NCBI GenBank assembly: GCA_027604505.1
Contig: JADIIX010000325.1
Span: 1-13,563, forward strand
Source of the DNA: Gonapodya sp. JEL0774
Lineage: Eukaryota > Monoblepharomycota > Monoblepharidomycetes > Monoblepharidales > Gonapodyaceae
Reading direction: 5' to 3'
Length of the DNA stretch: 13,563 nucleotides
The notes under the pieces are model-generated. The model was given only the letters and a program-made list of their open reading frames with translations, was not told the origin of the DNA and did no database searches. This document shows, piece after piece, positions 1-10,000 of this stretch (positions within the stretch are counted from its first letter, which is position 1; each line of letters starts with the position of its first letter). The translations under genes and the position numbers were made by a program.

Positions 1-37
1 ACAAGGCTGGAAAAATATTGTCAAAGTAAGAGGTTCC

Positions 38-76
38 AACCCTCACTTAAGTGACGCTCAGGGGGGAAGGGGTTAA
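38..76 (+). repeat. Left copy of a dispersed inverted repeat
   Basis: The 17-base block AACCCTCACTTAAGTGA at 38-54 contains the 12-bp palindrome TCACTTAAGTGA. After 6 bases it is followed by a G-rich block at 61-76 (six G, AA, four G, TTAA). The exact reverse complement of the 17-base block is at 13520-13536, and a 15/16 match to the reverse complement of the G-rich block is at 13491-13506. Block order is kept, but the spacer differs (6 versus 13 bases). Outside the core, both copies also have an AATATT a short way beyond the palindrome. This looks like one repeat family in opposite orientations at the two edges. No transposase lies between them. Confidence 0.75.
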
Positions 77-85
77 TTGAGGTCC

Positions 86-584
86 TACTTCTCCTTTCAT
101 CGTGCCCGCACAAAGAAGTCCTTTTTACACCATTATTTTTTTCTCGGAGGGGAACTGACAAAGACAAAAAGGTTCAGGGGTATTTTTGCTTTGTTTCCAG
201 CCTCTCACGAAAAAATGTGCAGTTGATCTCCTCCTCAAACAAAACTGTGGCCTTTCGATCCAGAAGACAGGGGGATTCGCGAAAATTTGTCATAACCTAT
301 TTCTGTAAATGGTTTACGACAATGGTCATGATATCCACGGAGAGGTTTGAGGAAGAGAAGGGACACAGGTCTTTGTAAACTATATCAATCAGCTTACACA
401 GTCACTTTCCCTCCTAGCATCTCTGATTCCTTCTAACAGTAAAGTGCGGCACATACTCAATTATAACGTCCTTCGATTTATTCCCAAAGCCCCTTTGAGG
501 ATAAATGACCTGGCCGCACTGTGGGTGTGGAGACGACAAAACCACAATTTTTTCTGAGGTATTCAAAAGAGGAGCCTTCATGAG
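86..584. other. Non-coding upstream region of the secreted repeat protein gene
   Basis: About 500 bases with no supported gene on either strand. The stretch is rich in A/T runs and has no long open frame with protein-like composition. It lies between the edge repeat and the TATA box at 585 and presumably holds upstream promoter elements. I recognise no specific factor-binding site. Confidence 0.5.
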
Positions 585-593
585 TATATAAAG
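585..593 (+). promoter_or_regulatory. TATA box of the secreted repeat protein gene
   Basis: TATATAAAG lies 99 bases before the ATG at 692. A start of transcription about 30 bases downstream, near the CA-rich stretch around 615-630, would give a leader of roughly 65-75 bases. It is the clearest core promoter signal in the window. A strong TATA box fits a regulated or highly expressed secreted protein; that is inference. Confidence 0.7.
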
Positions 594-691
594 TAGACCG
601 TTTCTTCTCCAGCCTTAGTCCCACTCAACAATTCAACTGATAGCCAGTTCTCTCCACGAGTGGAATAACACCTCACACAAGAACAGTCACG

Positions 692-2206
692 ATGCACAAG
701 TATCTCGTATTCGGACTGCTAGCGGGTAAGCTACTAATTTAATGCGTAATTGAGACTCCAGCAGATTCTGATCTGGGTGCACCGCTCCAATTCACAGCTG
801 TCGCACTAGCTGGATCAGGGAATGCATTGCCGGTCCCCACGAAACCGGTGAAGAACCCCGCTTTTCCTGGCCTTCCTTCAGTGGCGGTTCCGGCTGTGAC
901 TGGCGTTCCTACCGTGAACCTTCCGTCACTATCCAGTTTTCCAGTTGCGATTTCGACCTTGGGATTTCTCCCTGGGAACATTCCTTCAGTGGCCTTGCCC
1001 ACCACCTCACTTCCAGTGCAGGTGTCAGTTGTGACGGGCCTCCCCGCCGTGAACATTCCATATCTCTCCAGTCTTCCGGTCGCGATACCAACCCTGGGCT
1101 CTCTCCCGGTAAATAGTCGTTCGGCATTGCCCACCTTCTCACTTCCTGTGGAGATTCCGAGTGGGACAAGTCTCCCCGCAGTGAACATTCCGTCACTCTC
1201 CAGTCGCACGGTCGCAATCCCAACCTCGGGTTCTCTCCCTGTGAACATTCCTTTGGCCTTGCCCACCCTCTCACTGCCAGTGGAGATCCCGACTGTGACT
1301 GGTATCCCTGCCGAGACCGTGCCATCGCTCTCCAGTCTCCCGGTCGCGATTCCATCCCAGGGCTCTCTCTCTGTGAACATTCCTTCGGCCTTGCCCACCC
1401 TCTCACTGCCAGTGGAGATCCCGACTGTGACTGGTATCCCTGCCGAGACCGTGCCATCGCTCTCCAGTCTCCCGGTCGCGATTCCATCCCAGGGCTCTCT
1501 CTCTGTGAACATTCCTTCGGCCTTGCCCACCCTCTCACTGCCAGTGGAGATCCCGACTGTGACTGGTATCCCTGCCGAGACCGTGCCATCGCTCTCCAGT
1601 CTCCCGGTCGCGATTCCATCCCAGGGCTCTCTCTCTGTGAGCATTCCTTCGGCCTTGCCCACCCTCTCACTGCCAGTGGAAATCCCGACTGTGACTGGTA
1701 TCCCTGCCGAGACCGTGCCATCGCTCTCCAGTCTCCCGGTGGCGATTCCAACCCTGGGTTCTTTCCCGGTAAATATTCCTTCGGTTGCCTTGCCAAGCCC
1801 CTCGCTTCCTGCGAAGATCCCGGCGGTGACAGGCCTCCCTGCCGTGAATGTTCCATCGCTCTCCAATGTCCCCAACCAAGCGTTGAGCGTCCTCCCCGAA
1901 TCCGTCCCTTCGGCCTTCCGTCACTCTTTCATGGTGCGTGCGCGCACCGTCGCCGGGGTGGCGGTTCCGGCACTTCCGATTCCACCTTTGCCACTCCCAG
2001 CCATTCCCGTCAACCTCGCGTCAGTCCCCGATTTACCTGTCGACGCTCCAGCGGTCACCCTCCCCAATCTACCGGTGGCTCTGCCTACGCTCTCTGCCCC
2101 GGTTCCGGTACCAACTGTACCCGTTCCCACAGTCGGGCTCTCGCTCCCTGAAGTCGAGATTACCAAGTTGCCGGTGGCTCTTCCCACAGGCGTTCCTCTC
2201 ATTTGA
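692..2206 (+). CDS. Secreted Val/Pro/Ser-rich tandem-repeat protein
   Basis: Two exons, 692-725 and 798-2206, give about 480 residues. The intron at 726-797 (72 nt) starts GTAAGC, has a CTGAT branch-like site and ends CACAG. This splice joins MHKYLVFGLLA to AVALAGSGNA, giving a textbook signal peptide with likely cleavage before LPVP. Splicing at the earlier CAGs (761 or 764) keeps frame but makes a worse leader and an intron under 40 nt. The mature protein is almost entirely low complexity, rich in Val, Pro, Ser, Leu and Ile, with recurring motifs such as LPVEIP, LPVAIP and VPSLSSLP. The core is a tandem 44-residue repeat (about residues 35-370), followed by a similar non-periodic tail ending LPTGVPLI. 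Cysteine is absent from the mature chain, so it is not a hydrophobin. I do not recognise a family; an extracellular, wall-associated or adhesive structural role is a guess from composition. Confidence 0.8.
873..1866 (+). repeat. Tandem 132-bp repeat array inside the secreted protein gene
   Basis: The anchor G of TTGCCCACC (or its variant) recurs at 997, 1129, 1261, 1393, 1525 and 1657, exactly 132 bases apart each time, and then at 1792 (135, one extra Val codon). A shorter 108-bp degenerate unit starts near 873. Units from about 1261 to 1740 are nearly identical, synonymous positions included. Differences I can see are a few single bases, for example AAC to AGC near 1640 and GAG to GAA near 1680. 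Outer units are clearly diverged. The unit encodes 44 residues, so copy-number change keeps the frame. The pattern points to recent expansion or gene conversion in the middle of an older array. Confidence 0.92.
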
Positions 2207-2441
2207 GTCAGCGTTGGCGAAGGTGTCGGTGAGCAATACTACATTGCGCAAAGCGAGCGACTTTTCTCAGAGACTGGTAGACATCCCATTTCTCAACGTA
2301 CGTATATGCTCACGTGCTCAGGAGGATTAGTTCAGAGTAGGGGAGGGAGGCATTATTCTTTGATTCAGGCTATTTTGTCGATGAGACTTGCGTTACATAT
2401 ACGTGCCGGCACATGAACACCATTCAACCGCAGTTCCAGAT
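2207..2441. other. Intergenic region before the cyclase gene
   Basis: 235 bases between the stop of the secreted protein and the chosen ATG of the cyclase gene. It should hold the 3' end of the first transcript and the promoter of the second. A CACGTG E-box-type hexamer is at 2311-2316; no convincing TATA box is seen. The cyclase frame is open upstream of 2442 as far as about 2388, but without an in-frame ATG. Confidence 0.45.
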
Positions 2442-5400
2442 ATGCGTGGCAGTACCCCAACCCGACCGTTCGCTGAACGCCGGACACAATCGCCCAGCAC
2501 TCCGCCTAAGAAGGTCTCAGTGGCTAGTTCCAATTCAAACCCAGGTCAACTTCGCCTTCAAATCGAACAAAACGCGCTCCCATCTCACGGCCACTTCTTA
2601 CAAGATGCAAGGAGCTCAGCTACAGGCTCAAGTCATGCGGCGATCCAGGCTGCATGGAGTCTGTTTGCATCGGTTGGTGAGCAGGATCGGAACCTGTTTC
2701 TCAAGGGAATTCTCGCACGATGCGGAGCGGCGCAAGTAGAATTCGTGTGTACCACACTCAATCTCAAGTTCGCAGAGGCCGAGGTATTTGCGTGCCTGTT
2801 CTTGCGGACAGGAAGCGAGAGAATCGCACTAACGCGGTGAACTCGCCATATCCGAATGAATCACAAGCTTCCACCGATCCACTTGGGAAACTTCCACAGC
2901 CAGCTTACACGCGAAAGAAAGCTACGCGGGGCAGGTGGTGCAGTTGGTGGTGTACTGGGTGGTGCGCGAATACGCATGGAAAACACCTGCAAGCAAGCAT
3001 CGAACACCCCCCAGTCAATGAAAACGCGATTGGAAACTATTTCTCGACGGTATGAACACTTTCTTGAAGTAGTGAAGACTATTCGACGAATGAAATCTTT
3101 TCGGGAAGTCCCCACCTTCGCGAACCGTCCACCTCCTTTCCGGTCCACAAAAACCCCACCACACTTCCTTCTACTCGAGTGGACGAAGCTCGCCCAGTAG
3201 ATGTGACTCTCGCTCTGGAAAGGCAAATAGGCCGTGGTGGTGAAGACCTAAATGGAAGTCAGGTGTGTTCTGAAGGTTTGCGAGAGTGAAGTTCACTACA
3301 GCCAAGTGAAGACAGCTGAAAGTAGCGAGAATGTATTCTGCTGTGCAAGCAGGCAGGTGCACTGGAGTTTATGGAGAGACTGGTGGCCACCGACCAGGAA
3401 AGCTTGTACTCCATCTTTCGTGATTAAGATTAACAGCTCGTTATTTATTTTTGCAAGCAGGCTCAACAAACGACCTTGCCAGGCATTTTGTCACCAGTTT
3501 TTTCAAATTCTTCCCACTATGCTTCCCTTCTGAACTCACGTTCCGACCCGTCGGTTCTCCTTCGACACTTATCCTCACTACCGGCTCCAGCTGCTCTCCA
3601 ATGTGCCCACTTTCTCGCTCACAGAGCGCATCGGCTTCTTGCAGCGGCGGACTTCACGCGGGATGCTGTCCGGGCACAGAGCCTCGAGGAAGGCGCCACC
3701 ATGACCATAACAGCTGCTTGCGCTGCTGCAGGTGCCCACCATGCGACAGTATGGGCAATCGACGCAGCACTCGGAACTGCAAAAGTGCTCGCGTCAACAT
3801 TCTTGCCCCTTTTGTCCTCTGTTCCCATCTCACGCCTCTTCCACCGCGTCGACTTACTCTCAGTCCCTCCCCGGCCTGCCCTCGCTGCCAATGTGGCCGC
3901 TGATCCTGCACAACTTGCTCTCTTGACAGAGCTTTATGATGGGCTACCCAATGTAGTTGTTCGTAGCATAGCGACGGCGCCTATACTTCCTGGAGGAGGT
4001 TCGGAAGTGATTATCGGAGCTATCGAGGTGATCAACAAGGCGAAGGGCACAAGCGAACATGATGACGACAGCGAAGCTCCCTATTTTGCTCCAGATGATC
4101 TGGGAGCTCTCGAAGTTCTTGCAGCTGCAATTGCACCGCATCTCGTGAAGGCGATTTCGAAGGGCGAGACTGAGCAAAGAACCGCTAGGACTCGAGAGGC
4201 AGTCGGAGCGGTTCAACGAATGGTAGAGGCAGTAGCTTATGCGGCGTCAGATAACTGTGATGATGGGAATGAGTTGGGAGCGCAGGATGAAAGTACTGAG
4301 CTATTCATTAGGGACGCAGGCCCGGCTTTAGCTTCTGTACTCGGCGCTGAGCGTGGACATATTTTTTTACTGAACACGGAGAGTACAGGGGAGATTTGGA
4401 CTGTGTTGGATCTCGGCGGTGAGATGAAGACAGTCAGGATTGGGCTTGATCGCGCGGGCTTGGTGAGGCAGTGCGAACAAACGGGCGAAATCATCTCTGC
4501 GTAAGCGTTTTGTTGCTGGTTTGAGCTCAAACTTACCTAGGTAAAGGTTGTTGTGTCTTGGCAAGCTCCCCACCTCCGAGCTCACACGCTCTTCTAGATC
4601 GTCTTCTCTCCAAAACACCATCGCGTTCGGTGGTCTGCGCGCCGCTTAGAAATCGCGCTACAGATGAAGTGGTGGGATTCATGCTTTTGGCTGACAAACG
4701 TGATTTGCAATCACAGGGGATGGGCAGTGGTGAAGGAGGAAGAACAGAGAGTTCCCTCCCTCACAAGTTCACGGAGGAAGACATTTCCGTCATGGGTGCT
4801 CTCGCGGGTCTCAGTGAGTGTCACGTGGTGCCTCCATCGTATTCCAAGAAACCCAAATTCAACTATAGTTATCCTCCATCTCAGCATCTGCATGCCTTGA
4901 TCTGTGTTTCCGTCTGCGTCGTGCAAACGAACGTGCGAGAGACCGCGCATGTGAAACTGCATATCTCGCGGCTGTGCTTAACTGCATGCCCAATGGTCGT
5001 GTGATTGCGACATTTGACGGAGCAGGAAGATTGGTATGTTTTTTCCCCTTTGAAAGACCTCATGATCGATTCATCCCTGAGTTGTTGGTGTCGCTTGGAC
5101 AATCAGCGTAATGTGAACCGCCCCGCTCCACTTGGGCTGGTTTCCGATGAACAACTAGACATCGCGCGATCAACCCACTTCCGGTCATGGCTCGGTGCAG
5201 GTGGTATGAACACAGGCATGGTTGCGGATCTAGAGCGCGTTCGTCGTGGAATGTCAGGACACTCAGGAGTAAGAAAGAATAACAGGATCGTTGGAAGGAA
5301 TTTTGCGTTGGATATGCTGGACGCTCCCGATCGTCATCCAATCGTGGATTACGAAATCGGAATTATAGACGGAGTTGGGGCAAGTGCAACAGGGGAGACG

Positions 5401-6594
5401 TTAGAAGGAGGCGACGAGTGTGGGCAAGATCTGGTGCTCCTGTTGGAGGAAGTCGATTATTCGAAAAAATTGATAGACGCGCTAGGAAGGTGGGAGGGCT
5501 CCCATTTGCTGGATGTTTTATCCTGTGATTAATGGTGATACCTCTCGCGGTAATTTGCCATAAGAGTCTTTCCGGCAGCTGAAGTTTCCAGGGTGCTCGA
5601 GGTACCAGACGAGATCAGCCTGGGCACAACAACAAAAGCGAGCGTAATGGTTACCGATATTAAGGATTGTAAGTGGAAGGTCTCTCATTTTGTTTTGACA
5701 CCTTTTATATCTGATCTAATTTCGTCCTTGCATCACAAAGTCTCTCATATCTCTGAGATTATGGACGGATCCGATGTACTGGCGCTATTGAACGAACACT
5801 TTGCGGTTGTTGTGGAAAGTGTGGCAAAGCACGGTGGGGTGAGCCATGCATTCATGTGGAGTGTGTGAGTGCGGGAGTCGTGTTTAATATTGGAAACTCC
5901 CCCTTCGAATTTCAACAGTTTGTTGACAAGTTCATGGGTGATGGCTCTCTCTCTGCGTTCGGAGTTCCCTTCTCCTCCGCTACCGATTCACGAAAGGCAG
6001 TTCTCGCAGCACTTCGCGTAAGAGACGCTGTGACGCACATGAACGCAACGAGAGCGTCTAGGGGCCTTCCTGAAGTCAGAGTTTCCACCATGATTGCCAC
6101 CGGGTCGGTACTTGCTGGACTGATGGGCGGAGCCCACCGGTGTGACTTCACTGTAGTAGGTTCGACTGTGGGACTCGCAATTGCCGGTGAGCGGGCAGCG
6201 AGAGAGTATGGATGCGCCGTGATATTAGATCAAGTGACAAGAGATGAGGTCATGGATGTGTTCCAGATTCGAGAGTTGGACACAGTTGGCATTGAAGGTC
6301 ACGGCAAAGTTACACTGTACGAAGCAATCGCTGATGTGGAGACTGAGATATCACAAGACGAATTGGCCACCATGGTGTGTTATGAGTTGGGATTAGGGGA
6401 GTACAGGTGAGTCGTTAGTGTTCGCTAGAGATACAAGCTTTTTATGCATGCATGGGCTCGAAAGGTCGAAGAATTGGACAGCGGCTGTTCAGCAATTCAA
6501 GAAGTCGGTTCAGTTGACCAACGACGCACCGTCAAGATACATGATTGGAAAGTGCACAGATCGCATGAGGGAGTTAGAGGCCAAATTGAATTGA
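2442..6594 (+). CDS. GAF-GAF-PAS class III adenylate/guanylate cyclase-like protein
   Basis: Twelve exons: 2442-2783, 2868-3049, 3109-3262, 3353-3419, 3483-4500, 4566-4813, 4885-5033, 5107-5489, 5565-5668, 5741-5838, 5919-6406, 6465-6594 (about 1120 residues, all phases consistent). Residues 1-250 are mostly disordered and unrecognised. GAF 1 is about 322-470 and GAF 2 about 486-675 (SVVCAPLRNRATDEVVGFML, then FTEEDISVMGALAG). A PAS-like linker is about 690-835 (MPNGRVIATFDGAGRL, LVLLLEEVD). The class III catalytic domain is about 865-1060. A TPR-like tail follows (NWTAAVQQF). The metal ligands Asp879 (VTDIKD) and Asp923 (KFMGD) are present. Lys919 and Thr993 are the pair typical of ATP-specific enzymes. 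The VNxAxR motif reads VGLAIA, so the transition-state Asn and Arg become Gly1000 and Ala1004. Family members make cAMP or cGMP under GAF/PAS ligand control; this one may be weak or non-catalytic. No membrane segment is evident. Least certain are the start codon and exons 1-4; the acceptor at 3497 is an alternative to 3482. Confidence 0.8.
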
Positions 6595-7061
6595 TGAATG
6601 GTGGAAATGTATGTAGTATGATAATGACATCACTGTTTCTGTGGTGTTTTGCTGCATTCGAGCTGGCCCTCACGTGCATGCGGAGAATCTCCACTTATTG
6701 TACGCCCCACACCTGTAACTCTCACACATAGATTTATAATCCGATCTGGCTGCCTTTTTCGTCGCACGCTGTATCTCTCAAACCCTATGTTACAGTAATC
6801 ATTGAGGTTGTACTTTGACTTCAGAGTCGAGTCCGCAAACGGCACACTCGACCTGTCCGAGACAGGACACCCAGAATTACAAAGGGAGCATTGCTATCAC
6901 TCTAGGAGGAGAGCATGGGGGCATTCATCATAGCATTCGATGCTTGGGTGGGGTGTTGGGCAAAATAGTTGGTGCAGTGTGAGGTCGCCAAATAAACACT
7001 AGCACCAAAAGGACGGAGAAAGAATCATCGAGTGATTCGATCCCATTTTCGTGCATTTTAT
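6595..7061. other. Intergenic region between cyclase and archaemetzincin-like genes
   Basis: 467 bases with no gene I can support. It should contain the 3' untranslated region of the cyclase gene and the promoter of the next one. Open frames here (for example the one running through 6444-6731) are out-of-frame read-through of the last cyclase exon. TTTATAAT near 6731 and AAATAAAC near 6990 are AT-rich but not placed convincingly for either gene. A CACGTG hexamer occurs at 6671-6676. Confidence 0.4.
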
Positions 7062-10000
7062 ATGTCTTTCAAAGCGGAGACCACTGACGGCGAAGTTCTA
7101 CCCGACTCCGCGTTTGCTCAGGGGAGTCGTGTCTCACCGTCTCCCCCGCCAACGGACGAGGGGGTGGAAGGCTCGATTGAGTACAATGCAGAAATGGGAG
7201 TGCGCGATGATGGCGATGGTGAAGTGGACGGGCGAGACGGAGTTTCAACTGGGGCTGGAGATGGTGGGCCTGTGGGGCTGGAGCCGGACGAAGACGCGAA
7301 CGGGGCCGCGGAGGGAGAGGGTATGGAGGTTGATGAGCCTTTAGGAAATGAACACCAGGATGGAGTACCTGCACCAGCGGAAGGTGGAATCCAAGCCGAA
7401 GGCGCAACACCGATTCTTGTGGCACCCAAAATGCAGAGTGGGAAGGTGGCTTCTTCCACTGGGAGAACCAATGGTCACCATAGCTCAGTCAAGGGTGGAC
7501 ATAAGCCGAAAGTGCCTGTCATCTACAAGCCACGGCCCTGGCTCGTCGAAACCGTGGGCACAGAGACTGGGGAGTGCACTGTATGCGGAACACACATTCC
7601 GCGTTTGGTCGATTGGTACCTCAACCGTCACGAGAATACACTTAAACACAATCAGGCGGGCAGGGACAAGGTCCCTGGAGTGGTGGGTGCCGAGCACGGG
7701 GGTGCGGTCTGTGGCGTTTGGGGACCATGCTGTGAGGAGGGAGAGGGTCTTCCTCCCCGCCCGCCTCGCAGGCCTGGCTACGCCTACGTACCTTTCTCCG
7801 CTGACTCCGACCTTGTGGCTCTGATCAAGGCCGAACCCAGCATTCCCGAAATTCAGGAGACCCGACTCAGACCGAAACGACCAGCCGTTGGTGCACTTGT
7901 CGACCCTCAGTACGACGGGCCTCCATCACCTTCGGGCTCACATGACTCAAACCATTCACCACCACCATCTGCTTCGCGGAAACGGCGCCGTAAACCTTTA
8001 TTCTCGGCTTCTCCTGCGCGACCAAACCCGTTCATCCCCGCACCTTTGGCTGGCCCTCCACCTCCACATTCCCTTACTCGCCCGTTTTTTGAACGCCACT
8101 TAGATCTCTCTGCTGACGCTGAAGAGCTCGCATACGCTCGGACTCCGGAGCGCTTCTGGGAGATCTACCGCGATTCTGAGAACTGGTTGAGCGATGTGGG
8201 GCTGCAAAGTGTCGGAGATTTTGAGCGAACACGAAAATCTGCCGTTGAGGGAAATGACGCGGCATCGACAGGGGGCATCGAATCTTTGAAGGTCCGGGTA
8301 GTTGGAGTGCAGGTGAGCAAGCCAACTCATCACTGCTCATCGCTGCAATGGCAGTTACAAAACTATTTGCCAACATTTGTTGGTTGAATAACATCCTTCC
8401 ACAAGTCTCATGCTCCGCCACTTGAACTTTTCAAACGCATACACCGCTTTTCTCGGGCACTCTTTCCCTTCCTCCCAGTTCGAGTGTGCCCCAACACTCA
8501 CATCTCCGTCGCCGCTCGCACCGCCCCTCCATCGTCTAAGACTCCAACTTCAATATCCACTCCATCCCAATCTCATACTCCACTTGGTCGCGACCGCGAC
8601 CATGATAGTGCTGAATCCGTATGGGCATTCGGATCATTCGGATCATCGCAGGCTCATCAAACAGAAACACCACCATCGAAAGACAATACAGAACCTCTGT
8701 CCGGGAATGATGCATCTCATATCCTACCCGATGATGGATCTTATGATGTTACCAAACCCGATCCGCCTCAAAGGCCGGCAGGTGTTCCGTATCTTGATGT
8801 GGACGATGTCATGGACGCTATGGACCGATCTGACGCTTTGGAACGAAGTTTGAAAGGGTGAGTTGAAGTAGTGATTAAATCTCAGTCTCTTCTTCAGAAT
8901 ACAAGGTTTGGATGGAGACAGGAGGTCCTAACACCATCGGCTTCCACTTGCCAGTGCTGTCGCCCTGACCGATACAGAGCTTCGTGGTGCTGTAGGTGCT
9001 CCCATGGATCGCTCAGTACCTGCAGAGCCACCTCTGCTTGAGACTCTTGACGCGTCTTCGTGCATCACCGAGTATCCACTGTCGTCTCTGAAGCCCAACT
9101 CTGGCCACTCGTCAGGCGCGCTCCTCCCCAATGGCGGAGGAAGTGAGAGGGTGTGGCGGAGGTCCAATGCTGTTTTGTCGACGTTTAGAATGGCGGGAGG
9201 CAGGCACACACCGGAGATGGACGAGGAGGGTAAAGTCACAGACGCGGGGTTTGTGAAGAGAATGCTCAAGGTGGGTGGCTGCGTTTACTTTGTAATCTGT
9301 GCTTTAACTTGAGTTGACGAGTGGGAACGTTAAGCTTTTTGGCAAGTACACCTTAGAGTGTTTCGATATCAAAGAATGCGGCTTTTACACATGTATGATG
9401 AATCCCGGTGAGTTCCTGTGTCCCATACCCTCTTTCCTTGCTTCCATTTAGCTCTACCGTCTCTCCAGATCTTCCAACCAACCCCTCTCTGCACCTTTGC
9501 CCCCTTTGTCTTCAAAAACTCCACCGTCTACATCCTTTCCACCTACCAACATACCTGACCGACGCCGCAACATTTTTTAGGGGATTGAGCGGCGAACCGC
9601 AGATGAAAGGCCAGTTTGATGTAGAGGCGGAGTGGTACGAGGAAATTGGGACGTATGTCAGAGAAAAGGTTGGGCTTGGGGAAGGAAGTGAGTTTTCACG
9701 CAGACCCTGCACGAATCGTATGTCAGTGTATCATTTTGCTCATCTGATTCAACAGAATCCAAATTCAAAATCACAATTTCTGCCAACTCCACCAAAACAG
9801 CGACAGGAGATGGTGGCACCAAAGTAAATGGTGCGGTTGGTGCCTCCACCGCGCCAACAGCTGCAAACAGCACGCGCTCGGCTGCCATGTCTGCTGCCGC
9901 GGCCGAAGTTAGCAAAAGACGGAAAAGGGACGATACGGGCCGGTGGGTGCCAGGTGGACTTGGCCCGATGGGAGGGCCAGGGGGTGGGGGTGGTGGCGCG

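Noticed and set aside
726-764. Very short intron (36 or 39 nt) in the secreted protein gene.
   Set aside because: The 72-nt alternative ending at 797 is also in phase, matches the other intron lengths, and yields a far better signal peptide.
2861-3226. Minus-strand open frame of 121 codons.
   Set aside because: It overlaps several plus-strand cyclase exons and introns, has no domain resemblance, and is a shadow frame.
5856-5918. Open frame preceding FVDKFMGD that could be read as coding.
   Set aside because: The interval lies in a GTGAGC...CAACAG intron (5839-5918). Removing it joins AKHGG to FVDKFMGD, the expected continuous cyclase motif.
6444-6731. Plus-strand open frame of 95 codons over the last cyclase exon.
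   Set aside because: The overlapping frame (KNWTAAVQQF to ELEAKLN, ending at 6594) matches the TPR-like tail seen after cyclase domains and joins the previous exon in phase, so this one is out of frame.
7069-7471. Overlapping minus-strand frames opposite the first exon of the archaemetzincin-like gene.
   Set aside because: They mirror low-complexity acidic coding sequence on the plus strand, with no independent signal.
9271-9313. Alternative acceptor at 9313 that would add the seven residues LTSGNVK to the archaemetzincin-like core.
   Set aside because: It is in phase, but it needs a GAG acceptor and a 43-nt intron, and it makes the core seven residues longer than the family spacing. The 9334 acceptor matches the spacing exactly. 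Neither choice restores the catalytic histidines.
9452-9555. Alternative exon in another frame reading CTFAPFVFKNSTVYIL.
   Set aside because: It stops at 9555 and loses the CPLC pair. Splicing at 9468 instead gives CPLCLQKL and continues openly to 9687.
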